64,000 nt of DNA. It comes from Isochrysis galbana. Lineage: Eukaryota > Haptophyta > Isochrysidales > Isochrysidaceae. The position numbers and the translations under genes were made by a program. Where the stretch lies: assembly GCA_018136815.1 (NCBI GenBank), contig CM030940.1:3094601-3158600 (forward strand), read 5' to 3'. Shown here piece after piece: positions 29,586 through 40,079 of the stretch; position 1 is the first letter of the stretch; every line of letters begins with the position of its first letter. A model generated the notes under the pieces. That model was not told the DNA's origin. It saw only the letters and a list, made by a program, of their open reading frames with translations, and ran no database searches.

Positions 29586-31467
29586 AGGCCGTCTGGACTC
29601 CGGATCTCCTCGTAGGTGCGGTGACCGAGTCGCTTGGCGAGGAAGACAAAGTACTAAGTACTGGCCCATGGTGAGGAGCGAGGACGCTGTTGGAGGAAGG
29701 GGAGGAGAGTGAAGCCCGTGGGGTGGTGGTGGAGAAGGGAGAAGGCTGGGAGGACGACCCTGGAGTTTCGTCAGATGCGCATGAAAGTGTTCCTCCTCCG
29801 TGCGGTAAGGGCGACCGAGAGCTTTCGCCACGGAGGTGATAAATAAGCTGTTGGCTCGTCGACTCGACGTAAGGGAACTCCGCGCTCGAGCACCTGTACA
29901 CCTTGACCGGCATCGTGCCTTCCGAGTACTTGTGCATGTCGTCATGTCGTAGCCGCGGAGGACGATCCCCCACTTCTTCTCCTCCTTCTTCGAACCCTTC
30001 ATTCAGCACAAACTTGCGAAAGTTGAGCTCGCGCATCTCATAGCGCCTGCCTGGCTCTGGGTCCGTTGGTCTGCACGGCGCGTTGGCATGTTTGTTGTCG
30101 GAAGTCGGAAGGAAGGGCTCGATCGATAGCTGAGGCGTGTGTGTGTGTGTGCCGGAAGTGACACTTCTTCCCTTTGGGAACGGCAGAGGACGGGGTTCCA
30201 GCCCCGCAACCCCGAAAGTGGCCTTTGGTGGGCTCTAGCATCCTTCATTGTAGTCCCAACGCGCCAAAATCTACAATCTACTAAAAAGCTCCCAAGCCAC
30301 CGAGAAGAAAAACACCGCATTGCCGCATTGTCTGCTCTCATACTCGCCACCATGAAAAAATGCCTTTCGAAACTTTGCAGAAGCTCTTATGATAGCAGGA
30401 GACACCTCTCCAGGCATTCACATCGACTTTTGGGTGCAATTGTGAAAAGTCGATTTTCCCCGTGACCCCACTCCCCACCTCTAGTTGTGTGGTTGTGGTA
30501 CCAAATGGAAGCAAACGACCTTCCTTGGGTTGGCGGTGCGAGCGAGGGATTGTGTTAGAATTCAAGTCCGTGTACGTGTAGCGGGGATAAGAGGGAGCCG
30601 CTCCCCTTAGCCCTTAGTGCGCCACCACACACACACACAACCAGCGGGCCTCTCTCCGCCTCCTCTCTTCCCCTAGCCGTTGAGGATTGAATAGCGTACC
30701 TGTTAGATGTGATACCGAATGAAAGCAAGCCGCCTGCGGAGAGCACAAAATATAGTACACAAACTACCAAGTACCACATACTACATAATTTGAAAATTGC
30801 TGCACCAAATAAGTTGCACATGAGGTGAAAGGTGAGTATGTACGTCGATAAGTGGCGTCACACATCAACACACTGCACACTGTGCCTCCGCGGCACATGG
30901 CACACGTGCGCACTTAGCATACGCGCTCACTTGGCGCATATGCGCACACGCTAGATACGAGGGGTAACAATCTGACCGTCGCCCATTTGGAGAGAAAGGA
31001 CCAGGGATGGGTCGAGACTGCCGAACGAACGCACAAGGAGTGGCAACGCCGCCTCTCGTATTCCAACCGTCACACCAAGATCACCAACGATCTAGTAGTA
31101 TCAAGTATCGTGCTAGACCCGACCGAACACCCCATCAATCGGTGAGTTGTGTGTCTTCAAACAATCCTGCATCTGTTCGTCGAGTCCATGATGCATGCCA
31201 TGGAAATCATTCAGTAGCCAATACACTAGAGGGAGATTAAGAGCCTCGGATGTTCATCCACAAATTGTACCCGTACACACCTCCACGTATGCGAGGCAGC
31301 TCATGCTCGATGTGACTTAAAGACTTTTCTAGATAAGATAGGCAACCTTCGAAGAAAGATCGCGGCTTGCTGCCCCGAGGACGCCCATAAATCCGCCGAA
31401 AGAACCGTTGTGGACCATGTTGAGAGATTTTATGCAACCAATCAGCCGACCCGCAAGGAAAGAGGGC
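29586..31467. other. 1.9-kb region, no gene supported
   Basis: A minus-strand frame (30036-29590) begins MRELNFRKFVLNEGFEEGG and looks protein-like for about 75 residues (KVYRCSSAEFPYVESTSQQL). It then runs into a Ser/Pro-rich stretch and the GC-rich repeat; it may be a retroelement remnant. 31040-31145 has a plus-strand frame KEWQRRLSYSNRHTKITNDL, also remnant-like. CACA/GTGT microsatellites are at 30140 and 30627. Confidence 0.35.
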
Positions 31468-33004
31468 TCATAAGACAGTGTCCTCCTTCACCGAAAACGT
31501 CCTCTGGGTCAGTCTATGACCAGCATCCCCATCTCCTCCCAATGCAGACAAGTCGATCTTTCGCCCGGTACTTTCGTCGCGCTTCTCGGAGGTGAGCTTG
31601 GTCACCTCCGAGGACACTAGGGCGTCCAAATGCTGAAGCATCTCTTGCTGCATGGCAACATGTTTTGTCAATCGTTCACGCAACGAGTTTTTCAGCGAAA
31701 GAGTGCTTTGCCATCTTTGAGGATCCGACGCGCCGTCACCCCCGAAGGATGTCTCGAGCTGATGCTGCAGCTGTCTCTGCATCAGAAGCTGGCGGTGAAG
31801 CTTGGTCTGAAGGTCCATCTGAACCTTCAAATTCATTTCTTGTCGTGCCAAGTGTATCTCAAGCTCAGACTGCACAGAAGTGGGAGAGGCCTGCAAAAAT
31901 AAGGGGCGGAGATGGGTTGGTCTAAACAGCACAAACAAATTTCGTATCGTGGGCACCACATGTGCCCGGAGAAGGGCGACTGAGGAGTATGTTGCAAGTA
32001 GCACACGCATGCCAGCGGCACACCTTGGGAATAACGCCAACTTTCTCGCTGTTTGCCAAACAAGCACTCGCCGTGTTGGTCTTGTCTGAAGACCCTGCGG
32101 ATTTTAGGGCTGCCGAAGGTGCCGCCATCGTATAACCAGGTTTTTCTGTGCCGCTGGAACCGCTGCTTCTTTCTAGCCGCGAAGCTGCGCAACGTGCGTC
32201 GCCTTTGCTAGCGCTGTGGCCGTTCACGTCGCCATCATCAGTGACAGGCTCATCTTGGTCGACTAGAGATGCGCAGCTCGCAGATGGAGTCATCGTCATG
32301 CTGCCTCCCGAGCCCGCCTTACCTCGTTTCTGCATCAGTAAACGATACTTTTGAAGATGCGACTTGATATTCTGCCGGGTCGGAGCACCTTCTCCTTCGC
32401 AGTTCATAAGCTGGGAGATGGCTTGGGGCTTAGCTTGATCAATGCCAAGTGTGTTCACGGCCGCCTCGAAGCGGCGATGGAGATCAGCAGTCCACACGAA
32501 GCGCTGCTTATGCACCTGACGACTGCCATCCGCCCCCGCGGTTGTCACGCCCTCATGGTCCGCGGACGAGCCGCTCATGCAAATATCCTTCTCCCCGCTG
32601 CTGAGCAACAAGCCCGATCCAAAGTCAGCACCCCAACTCTGCCCCAGCATGTGCGCAGAGAGCCCTGCCGATGGCTGTGACCAGCAAGAGGTGAGCGAAT
32701 GCGACAGCGATGCATTATTGATGTTCGACCCGATCCCTGACCCGAGAACCGAAGAGCACGCCCCCGGCATCAGGGAGCAGCTGCCGCTAGGTGCTCCCTC
32801 TGCGGCGCCCCTGCCAAACGAGCTGAGGAGTGCGTCGCAGAGGCCGTGCTCAGCGATGGAGGATTCGGTGGGGATGTCCTGCATAAACTGCTCGAGCACA
32901 TCCCATTGCACCAGCTCGTCGAGCGAGACGTCCACGTCCCACGTCCGCGGCCGCTTCGCAGCGGGCGCCGGGCGAGGCGGCAGCGGCAGGCTTGTGGCCG
33001 CCAT
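31468..33004 (-). CDS. GARP/MYB-CC transcription factor (PHR1/PSR1-like), two exons, 467 aa
   Basis: Exon 1 is 33004-32024 and exon 2 is 31890-31468. The 133-bp intron (AAG|GTGTGC ... TTTTTGCAG|GCC) splices in phase 0. Residues about 165-225 are a GARP (B-type Myb) DNA-binding domain: RFVWTADLHRRFEAAVNTLG, AKPQAISQLMN, and the signature NIKSHLQKYRLLM. Exon 2 begins with a MYB-CC coiled coil (SELEIHLARQEMNLKVQMDL, then LHRQLLMQRQLQHQLE), the dimerisation module of the PHR1/PSR1 phosphate-starvation regulators. The combination in this order is diagnostic of MYB-CC proteins. The N-terminal and central parts are Ser/Ala-rich and probably activating. The ATG at 33004 (MAATSLPLPPRPAP) is preferred. 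The frame is open further upstream, but through low-complexity poly-Pro from G-rich DNA. It is an obvious candidate regulator of phosphate genes such as the alkaline phosphatase at 59.6 kb, but that link is inference. Confidence 0.88.
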
Positions 33005-33420
33005 GCGAGGCAACTTGGGACCAATGGTGGCGCGTGCGGGGCGTGCGTGTGGGGCGTCCGTGTGGCCCCTGCTGTCCAAAGCGGGCGTTCTGACGCGCCG
33101 CAGGAGCCGCGAGGAGAGGTCGGCGGTCTGAGAAGAGGGGGGGACGGTGAGGGCGAGGAGCGAGGGGGGGAGGCTGAGGCCCGGCTTCAGGAGCAGGGAG
33201 AGAGGGTGAGAGAAGAAGGGGGGGGGGGGGGGTCGCGAGGCGGCGCGGCGAGGGGGGGGGGGGAAGGGAGGGAGGGGGGGGGGGGGGGAGGGGGGGGAGA
33301 GCGGGCGAGAGCGGCGAAGGCGGTCGAGGCCGCCGGCCGCGGGGTGGAGGGGGAGGGCGACCCCCCTCTCCAAAGAGTGTGGAACCTTCGACATCCATCT
33401 CTCCGAGAACGAGAACACGC
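33005..33420 (-). other. Upstream region of the MYB-CC gene with poly-G/poly-GA
   Basis: Plus-strand G runs at 33219-33232, 33251-33263 and 33276-33291 separated by GAGGGA. A frame open through this region on the gene's strand gives only poly-Pro, so it is more likely 5'UTR or promoter. Confidence 0.5.
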
Positions 33421-34159
33421 TGCCTCGTCCACTCCAGGTCGACCGATCTGGCGCCGTCCAGATGCAAATAAATAATTGTGGCGGTAGGAATGTGAGTGGG
33501 CCGGCAGCGCGGGCTTTGAGGTCAGAGAGAAACAGCTCGCGCGGTTGGTTCGGGAAGCGTGGAGCTCATGGGCTTCTTTCAGAGGGTGACAACGGAAGAG
33601 ACTTGTTTTATCCTGTCTCCAGCGGCCTTTCAGAAATGTAGGTCGACACAATGTTCGCCCGACGGCGTCTCTGGAGTTTGGGTATTGCTCATGGCTCTAG
33701 AGTGGCAGATGAACTTCACCTCGATTTTCAGCAATTGTTGTTTCTATGTGGCGTTGCAGTTGGCGTTGCATACAAGTATGCAAAATAAATAATAGTCGAA
33801 CTTTTGCTGACTAAAACTGAACTTTTAGTGACTAAACCACCATACCATGTGAACAAATATTGGCTATACTCACATAAACTATTTGTGGAATGTGGGCGCG
33901 GCGCGGTGCCGAGTAACGACGCACGTTCTACCCCGCGCTGTGAGGCCGTGTTCCGTGGTTGGCAGCACAAGGTTTCTCTTCGAACTATTTTAACTTCTAA
34001 GTGTGAAAACGAAAAGTGAAAAGTCGGGATTGAGATTGAGGAAATACGAAATACATCATACAGCAAAGTAAAGCGGTAGACCGGTAGAAACCAGAAACCC
34101 AGAATACACCTCATCTAACACATATTCGATGCCCTTTGGGGCTCCGAGTTCAAATCTCA
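33421..34159. other. Intergenic, nothing recognised
   Basis: Contains an element edge at about 33975-34050 (TTTTAACTTCTAAGTGTGAA) also found at 45675, 62240 and 62425. No gene. Confidence 0.45.
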
Positions 34160-34425
34160 GTCCGATGTCGCATTCATTCATCCTAGATGATGCGATTTCC
34201 ATGCTCTTATTTCCAGGTCCTTTGCCGTGCGGCCACACGGTGAAGCTCAGGTACATCTAGGTTGGTAGGGTTCGTCCCTAGCGATCTAGAATTCGAGTTC
34301 TCGTTTCGTTCCTTCTAGCCTGTTTGTCAGGTCTAGATTCCAGGTTTCCTCCTTTCGGGCAATCTTGACCCAAAGGAGCCAGGTCGCCTGTTGCTTGCTG
34401 CGCGCTTGTCTCAGGCTGCGCCAGA
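34160..34425 (+). repeat. Dispersed repeat, possible solo LTR fragment
   Basis: ATCCTAGATGATGCGATTTCC through CACACGGTGAAGCTCAGG to GGAGCCAGGTCGCCTGT matches 21943-22185 at about 95% by eye. There it leads into a gag-like start, which fits an LTR or 5' leader of a retrotransposon. Confidence 0.6.
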
Positions 34426-35330
34426 GCGGGCACAGTGTGAGAAAAAGTCCCGCTGGGGGACAATAAGAAAAAACTGGGCTCTGGGCTCAAGCAGACAAGC
34501 CCCCGGCACCCGGGGAGACAGCCGCGAGAGGCGAGGCGGGAGAGGAGAATTCTCTCGGGGGAGGATTAGAGAGGGTGAGGGCCGTGCGAAACAACTGTAA
34601 TGCGGCGACCGGGAAATATAAGTTCTCCGTCGTTCACCGACAAATGATTTGACAACTCTACGATAGATAGATTTATTTATCATAAACATCTCATTAAATT
34701 ATGTTACGAATGGCGCCCCCAGCGCCCTTTCAAACATGCCACAGACACTAGAAATCAGGCTCTAGACGCGCACATATGGACTAAGACTGTGAATATATTA
34801 GCCTAATATCTAGATAATAGGCAATGTTGAGGCTATTAGGATTATCATCATAGATAGTAATAGCTCTTGAGCACTATTACTATCTATGATATTAGTTGCG
34901 GGCCTCAAATATATTAATACCATAGATAATGGATAATAGATAATGGCGGCGGCGAATCCTGCTTGCCATCGGACCAATAAGTATTGCGACTCCCCTGCTT
35001 CCTGCTTGCCCCTTGGACAAACTAGCCCTAGCCGCTTGGCCACGATAAGGTCCACCTCTTGGAGGAGATCCTCGGCACCACCCTTCTTGCTCGGCATCGG
35101 GTCATCGGGCTGTACTCTGTACTCTGTGCTGCCGTCGGCTGTCGAGTTGTCGAGCCAAGCAAGGGGGGGAGGCGGGGAGGGGGACGGGAAAAACGTCGGT
35201 GGAGATGGAGATGGAGAAGAGAGGTCTCTTTTATAAATATTGAACGGACAATGGGTAGGCGGGAAGAGAGGAAAGGGAAAGGGCTTTGAAAGGGAGGAGG
35301 AGGAACAAGAGAATAAAAGAAGGTGTCGTT
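34426..35330. other. Intergenic, nothing certain
   Basis: A minus-strand frame (35337-34810) with basic, serine-rich ends and one hydrophobic stretch (AAIIYYPLSMVLIYL) has no recognisable domain, and part of it is simple sequence. ATAGATAATA-type repeats are at 34840-34945. Confidence 0.35.
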
Positions 35331-35648
35331 CCGTCAATAGTGGGACAACAGTAGAATTGAGCGATCAAATGTCCACAGTTGTATTGTAGTTGTTTAACAT
35401 TAGATCTTGTTAAAATTATAAGAGAGAGAGGCCGTCAAAGCTTCTTCGCTAATCACATCGGTGCACGCCGTGCATGGGCACGGCGCGATGTGCATCGGTC
35501 CCCCCGCGGATACGCCGTGCGCGCGCATGTCAACCCGTTCCATGTGTGTAGCCCCTGCGGCCCACAACTACGTAAACTGGCCATATACAACTGTGGACAT
35601 CTGATCGCTCAATTCTACTGATGTCCCACTATTGACGGAACGACACCT
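35331..35648. mobile_element. Complete inverted-repeat (MITE-like) element, 318 bp
   Basis: AGGTGTCGTTCCGTCAATAG...CCACAGTTGTA (35331-35384) is inverted at 35585-35648. The inside holds one copy of the GCACGCCGTGC/CCCCGCGGA unit that is tandemly expanded at 4380-4800. It ends 40 bp before the ATG of the small membrane protein gene. Confidence 0.8.
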
Positions 35649-35688
35649 CACGAAATAAATTCGTTACACGTCTTTAGAGGCGAGCACC

Positions 35689-35967
35689 ATGCCGATCTAC
35701 CGTATCAGGAGCAAAAATGTATACGATGTTATTGGGCTTAAAAAGGCGATACAAATATTTCTTCTTGTGTCTTTGGTTATCATCTTCTTATCATTCGCCT
35801 TGACCGTGGCATTCTCGCAGCATTCAGACTTGGACTTCGCCATAAAGACTGGAATCGGGCTGTCAGTGGGCGTCGCACTGACCTTTCTTGTCTTCTTTAC
35901 GTTGTGGAAAACGAAACAATGGCGTTTTAGCCTGCCGAAGGGTAAGGTCCTCAGCTCAAAAGGGTAG
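35689..35967 (+). CDS. Small two-helix membrane protein, 92 aa, unknown family
   Basis: ATG 35689. A short basic N-terminus (MPIYRIRSKNVYDVIGLKKA) is followed by two transmembrane segments (IFLLVSLVIIFLSFALTVAF, about 23-42, and IGLSVGVALTFLVFFTLW, about 56-73) and a basic tail. The N-terminus matches the minus-strand gene at 38090-38326: both have Y, then YDV, then LKK and I at the same spacing before the first helix. Composition is less GC-rich than neighbouring genes. I know no family. Two related copies on either side of an ankyrin gene suggest a real, possibly mobile, gene family. Confidence 0.6.
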   Translation: MPIYRIRSKNVYDVIGLKKAIQIFLLVSLVIIFLSFALTVAFSQHSDLDFAIKTGIGLSVGVALTFLVFFTLWKTKQWRFSLPKGKVLSSKG

Positions 35968-36691
35968 AATGAAGAAGATGAAAACTCAGCACGCGTAGCT
36001 GGGTAGAATAGACCAAAAAGAAAACAAATAATATTGAGCCTTGTGTATAACGTTATGTGCGAAAACGCTAAGCGGACACAAAACACCAGTTCACACTACA
36101 GACGTCCCTTCCTCCAGACACCTGAGCACAGACACTGTGGTCTATTTCCGTGACACAATCCTTGGTACCCAGCGAGCAGCATTTGCATGCACGCTAGTTC
36201 ATCACGGTCGGTATCAAGCTGTTTTTGAAGAAAAGTAGACATCACGTGACATGGTCCTTCGTGCTCGGCTGCTTTGTGGCTCCTTTGTCCGCATACAGTG
36301 GAGTACCTCGGCGTGGCCGCGGAGCATGCTGCAAAGTCTCTCTGACTGTGACTTGGTCTGAAATATTCGCGGGGAAGGGGGCAGGAGGAAGGGGCTCCTC
36401 TGCTACACGTCTGTGCGCAAGCATCTGCGGAGACACCTGGTCCAGAAGAAACCTCCCTCCACTTGAGGTGTGGCATCGAGCGCATGGGCCGATTGAAGCA
36501 TTTTGCGCTCAATCAGCGTGGCCCATGACCGATGTCGAGGAGGTCGGGTTGGATAACCCCCAAACCTCGTCTGTCCGAAGCTCCCTTTTGCGTCAACACT
36601 CATACATCCTCATCGATTTTGTGAGCCTGCCTTCCCAAGTGGTACCCTCTGAAATCTGAGTGGATGCCTGCCCCATGCCAAAACAGTTTCG
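35968..36691. other. Region between the membrane protein and the ankyrin gene
   Basis: Frames on both strands at 36096-36659 are of similar length, and neither has a recognisable domain. The minus frame is cysteine-rich (GVSADACAQTCSRGAPSSC) and could be an extracellular-type exon. A 13-bp direct repeat, TTCGTTACACGTC, is at 35660-35672 and 36688-36700. Confidence 0.3.
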
Positions 36692-37597
36692 TTACACGTC
36701 ATTAGCGACAATCGCTCGGATTAGAATTTGATGTACTTCAGAGTATCGCTGGTCTCTTATGCGCGTGATGATTGAACGCAATGGAGTTTGTAGATTGTTA
36801 GCCACGTTATTGACGTTCGCTCCTTGATCGATGAGAAACGCGACACATTGCGCGTGACCACCCATCGCCGCAAGATGAAGAGGAGAATAACCGAGGCGAT
36901 TTCGAAGATTAATAATTTCTGTATTGACAAGAAGTTCGACACACGCAAGGTGTCCTTTCTCCGCTGCCATATGCAATGGAGTGTTTTGATATACATACCC
37001 TTTAATGTTGACATCAGCTCCGCGTTCTATGAGAAAACTTACGCAGTCCGCATGGCCTTTCTGCGCCGCAATGTGAAGAGGAGTCTCGCCCCATTTGTTT
37101 TGTGCGTTAACATCTGACACATCTGTCAGCGTGGCTACAAGTTGGATGTCACCATTCCTTGCTGCATGGTGCAGCGGCGTGTGTTGTGTACAATCTACAA
37201 CAGTAGCAGTTGCTCCATGAGTTAACAAGAGTTGGACCGCTCTGTAGTCCATACGCCTAGTCGCCAAATCTAGCAACGTATCACCGCACGCCCCGTGTGG
37301 TTGATTAATACTAGTTGCATCTTGGAGCGAGTTCAAGACTATCCACAGTGACTTCAAGTTACCTACTAGAATGGCGCGTTTACCATAATCAATGAGGTCT
37401 TTATCTAATGCGTCTACTGTGAAAGTACTTAGTCGTTCAGAAAGCTTCTCTAATTGATGAAAATTGTCAATTCTGATTTTTAACCCTTTCGCGATATCCT
37501 TCCGACGGGACTTCGCACCGTCTTTTCGGACGAGGATTCTGAAAAGGCGGGGAGACCCTCCGAGCCGCTTTCGCCGGGGCTTTCCGCTCACGGTCAA
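36692..37597 (-). CDS. Ankyrin-repeat protein, 5'-truncated, in a mobile-element end
   Basis: The frame is open for about 300 codons and carries five to six ankyrin repeats (TPLHHAARNGDIQLVATL, ETPLHIAAQKGHADCVSFLI, NTPLHMAAEKGHLACVELLV, SPLHLAAMGGHAQCVAFLI) from about residue 105 to 270. Ankyrin repeats bind protein partners and give no specific function. The N-terminal 100 residues are basic and helical (KRLGGSPRLFRILVRKDG, then DNFHQLEKLSERL). There is no ATG before RRMDYRAVQL at about residue 115. The frame enters the AGGGCGGTCAAACA-type element end at about 37570, where the same peptide start (TVSGKPRR) is also encoded at 47070-47087. Either the gene belongs to the element, or it has lost its 5' exon. 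Codon use is less GC-biased than in host genes. Family clear; completeness doubtful. Confidence 0.68.
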   Translation of the reverse strand: MTVSGKPRRKRLGGSPRLFRILVRKDGAKSRRKDIAKGLKIRIDNFHQLEKLSERLSTFTVDALDKDLIDYGKRAILVGNLKSLWIVLNSLQDATSINQPHGACGDTLLDLATRRMDYRAVQLLLTHGATATVVDCTQHTPLHHAARNGDIQLVATLTDVSDVNAQNKWGETPLHIAAQKGHADCVSFLIERGADVNIKGYVYQNTPLHMAAEKGHLACVELLVNTEIINLRNRLGYSPLHLAAMGGHAQCVAFLIDQGANVNNVANNLQTPLRSIITRIRDQRYSEVHQILIRAIVANDV

Positions 37598-37652
37598 AAA
37601 TGTCGACCCCCCCCCATTTTAGTACTTAAAAAGCCGTGTTTGACCGCCCTAT
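37565..37652 (-). mobile_element. Mobile-element terminus of the AGGGCGGTCAAACA family, copy 3
   Basis: The inverse 14-mer TGTTTGACCGCCCT (37637-37650) is preceded by AGTACTTAAAAAGCCG and CACGGTCAAAAATGTCGACC. It is almost identical to 47055-47148. Confidence 0.75.
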
Positions 37653-38089
37653 CAATGGGGCAAGGGCATGGAGTGAAGGGAAGTCTTGAGAGAGGGGGGA
37701 AAGAGCGCGCTACATCGCGACGACGGCCCACGAGACACCACCCCACATCACTCACTCACCAACAAGAAAACTCCAAAACTAACGCAACATCGCACAAACA
37801 AATCAATGAAACAAGTAAGGAAGGACAAACGAACAAATTTCGGCGTGCAATGCGGCGGAGCTTCGAGCAGACTTCGAGACAACTCACTGGCGAAAACAAA
37901 ACTCACTCAATTTTCTTCACACAACGCATGATGGAGACACCGCATGCAGCGCGCGCGCGTGCACCGCCGATCGACCTCCAAAAAACTTTTGGGGCGAGGA
38001 GGTGATGCCAACCTGACGAACAGTCGGTGGAGTGCACGCACAACCTCTGGCCAGAAAAGAGTTTCTGAGGATCGCCCTCGGTACTAACC
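37653..38089. other. Spacer with A-rich plus strand
   Basis: CAACAAGAAAAC/ACAAACAAATC-rich sequence without a supported gene. Confidence 0.4.
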
Positions 38090-38204
38090 TTAAACTTGCA
38101 TGAGTGGACAGAGCGGTCGAGGCGTGTCAGTTTGGGTCGGTGTCCTCCGGGCAGCGCGCGCGCGTGCACCGCCGATCCACCTCCCAAAAACTTTTGGGGC
38201 GAGG
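37946..38204. repeat. Direct repeat of 54 bp, two copies
   Basis: GCAGCGCGCGCGCGTGCACC...CTTTTGGGGCGAGG at 37946-37999 recurs at 38151-38204 with one or two changes. The second copy replaces the C-terminus of the small membrane protein gene. Confidence 0.75.
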
Positions 38205-38326
38205 CCGAATCCAATTACGATTGATGGCACGATAAACAATAAGGACCAGGCAATAATGGGAGCTATTAATTTCTTGAGCTCCTCCACATCATATTCATTA
38301 CGCTTATCGTATATGTATACCAACAT
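38090..38326 (-). pseudogene. Second small membrane protein gene, C-terminally replaced by repeat
   Basis: ATG 38326: MLVYIYDKRNEYDVEELKKL, then one hydrophobic segment (IIAWSLLFIVPSIVIGFGL). At about residue 45 the frame enters the 54-bp repeat (APKVFGRWIGGARARAA) and goes on in repeat sequence. The second helix seen in the 35689 copy is missing. It could still make a one-helix protein of 78 residues. Confidence 0.55.
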
Positions 38327-38502
38327 GACGTTCCCTTATTGTTATGCAAGAAAAAAATCTCATCACGCTCGGGGAAGCGTGTCCGAGTTAGGGGCCAAGT
38401 TGGAAACGGGAGGCACAAACGAAACACAAGACGTCTTCCGCTTGATGGTTCCCCGTGTTTATGTTTGTCTGCGCGCGGTCAACTCCCGAGTTAGGGGCGA
38501 AG

Positions 38503-39680
38503 TTAGGGGTCAGTAGAAATTATATACCTAAAAGCCGGGAGGGGCGTGACAAAAAAAAGGAACCTCGAGTTGCACCCTCTGAAGGAGATATCGGGACGTG
38601 TTATTGTGACCCACAGCAATGAGCCCATAAGTTGGAGATAGGATTTTGACCGCATTCGAGACCTGTCAAGATCAGAGCTCGCCCCAGATAACTTGTGAAA
38701 TTCATCAATCCTAGAAGAGCATATGGGGGTGGTGAACGACTTCGTTGTTCGTTCGCTCAAGAATGTTGCAGCAATCTCCTCTATGTACTTTGTTTGACGA
38801 AGGGTCATGCGGCGATCGGCTCGGTGTCGATCAATTTCGAAGCCTAGAAATCGGTATGGTTCACCCACAATGCTCACATTGAATCGTTTCGAGTATTGAG
38901 AGATGAAAGAATCGACTAATTCCTTCTTGCCCTTTGGGAATCGGATCAGCATGTTGTCAACATATAGTGCCAGATAGATAGTGGAACCATCCTCGTATGA
39001 TCGTTTGAAGAAATTCGGTTCGATGCTGGATTGTTTGAAGCCTGCTTTGGTTAAGGTTGCTGTATTTGTGAGCATGTATTGATATCCGGCTTGCTTGGTT
39101 CCTTCAAGTGGGGCAAGCAATAGGCAGGCGGCGAAGTTAGGGTCCTCAAAGCCGATAGGTTGCACTATGTATAGCGGATTGCCATCCATGTCCGCGGATG
39201 AAAAGGCTTTCACTGTATCAACTTCTAGAAGATCATGATCAGCTTCATTGGCCAGGGCCAGGAATATTCTGGAGCTTTCGTGCCGAAGTGTACCGCAGAA
39301 TGTTTCAGTGAAGTCCACACCAGGGACCTGGCTGTAGCCGCAGGCAACCCATCTCGCCTTGAAGCGCTCTACAGATCCGTCCGAGTTGTATTTGACCTTG
39401 TACACCCATTTTCCTTTCATGGGCTTGCGTCCAGCTGGGATTTCATGGGCCTTCACAAGCCTCCATGCTCTGTTTATTTCATATTTGCCCTGCACATCCT
39501 CCTGCATTGCCTCTCTCCACTTTTCCCCGTAGACTGGGTCGCTGACAGCCTCGCTGAATGACCGGGGCTCGGGGATGGGGCCTGCTGGAGTGGCAGCCAT
39601 GAGGGCTTGCGCGATCTGTGGATCAACAGACTTGGAGGATCGGCGGGGGTACCATGTTTGGCCCCATACCAAGGGGGCCC
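38503..39680 (-). pseudogene. Ty1/copia reverse transcriptase fragment
   Basis: Reading leftwards: WREAMQEDVQGKYEINRAWR and GRKPMKGKWVYKVKYNSDGS (start of the RVT_2 domain), ARWVACGYSQVPGVDFTETF, DTVKAFSSADMDGNPLYIVQ, YVDNMLI, YRFLGFEIDR and SYLQLMGSLLWVTITRPDIS. The YVDD catalytic box is YVDN, so the enzyme is probably inactive. The frame is lost after TRPDIS, before RNase H. The gag, protease and integrase parts and LTRs are absent. Confidence 0.85.
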
Positions 39681-40079
39681 AGTGATAGATAGCAACGTTG
39701 TGTAGACGAGAGGTAACATCGATCGGCTAGCGCACTCTAGCGACGGGGTAAACGACGACGTTGCCACACCGGCAGTAGAACTGACACGTCTACAATAGAA
39801 CTCAACTCAGACAGATATTGCTATCGCTACGAGTATGTACTTTACCCATTCGCGGGGGGCTGGGGACTGCCGCGCAGGGGGGAGGGGGCCGGGGGGGGGG
39901 GGGGGAGCGGGGACTGTAGGAAGGCGGGCTGTGTGGGCGCGCGGGGGGTGGCGGAGGGGTTTTGGGGGGGGGGGGCGAGGGGGGGAAGGTGAAGAGGAGG
40001 GGGAGGAGAGAGAGAGGGGAGAGAAGAAAGAAGGGTGAACGAGGGCAGGCACGCCCCCCCCCCCCCCACCACCACCACC
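39681..40079 (+). other. 5' flank of the RRP6-like gene
   Basis: G-rich plus strand (GGGGGGAGCGGGG, 39886-39985), AGAGAGAGGGGAGAGAAG, then a C run and CACCACCACC immediately before the ATG. Presumably promoter and 5'UTR. Confidence 0.45.

Noticed and set aside
33005-33418. N-terminal extension of the MYB-CC protein
   Set aside because: It would encode poly-Pro from G-runs and begins without ATG at its outer end; treated as 5' region.
32846-33475. 209-codon plus-strand frame opposite the MYB-CC gene
   Set aside because: Gly/Arg-rich shadow of the G-tracts and of the coding exon.
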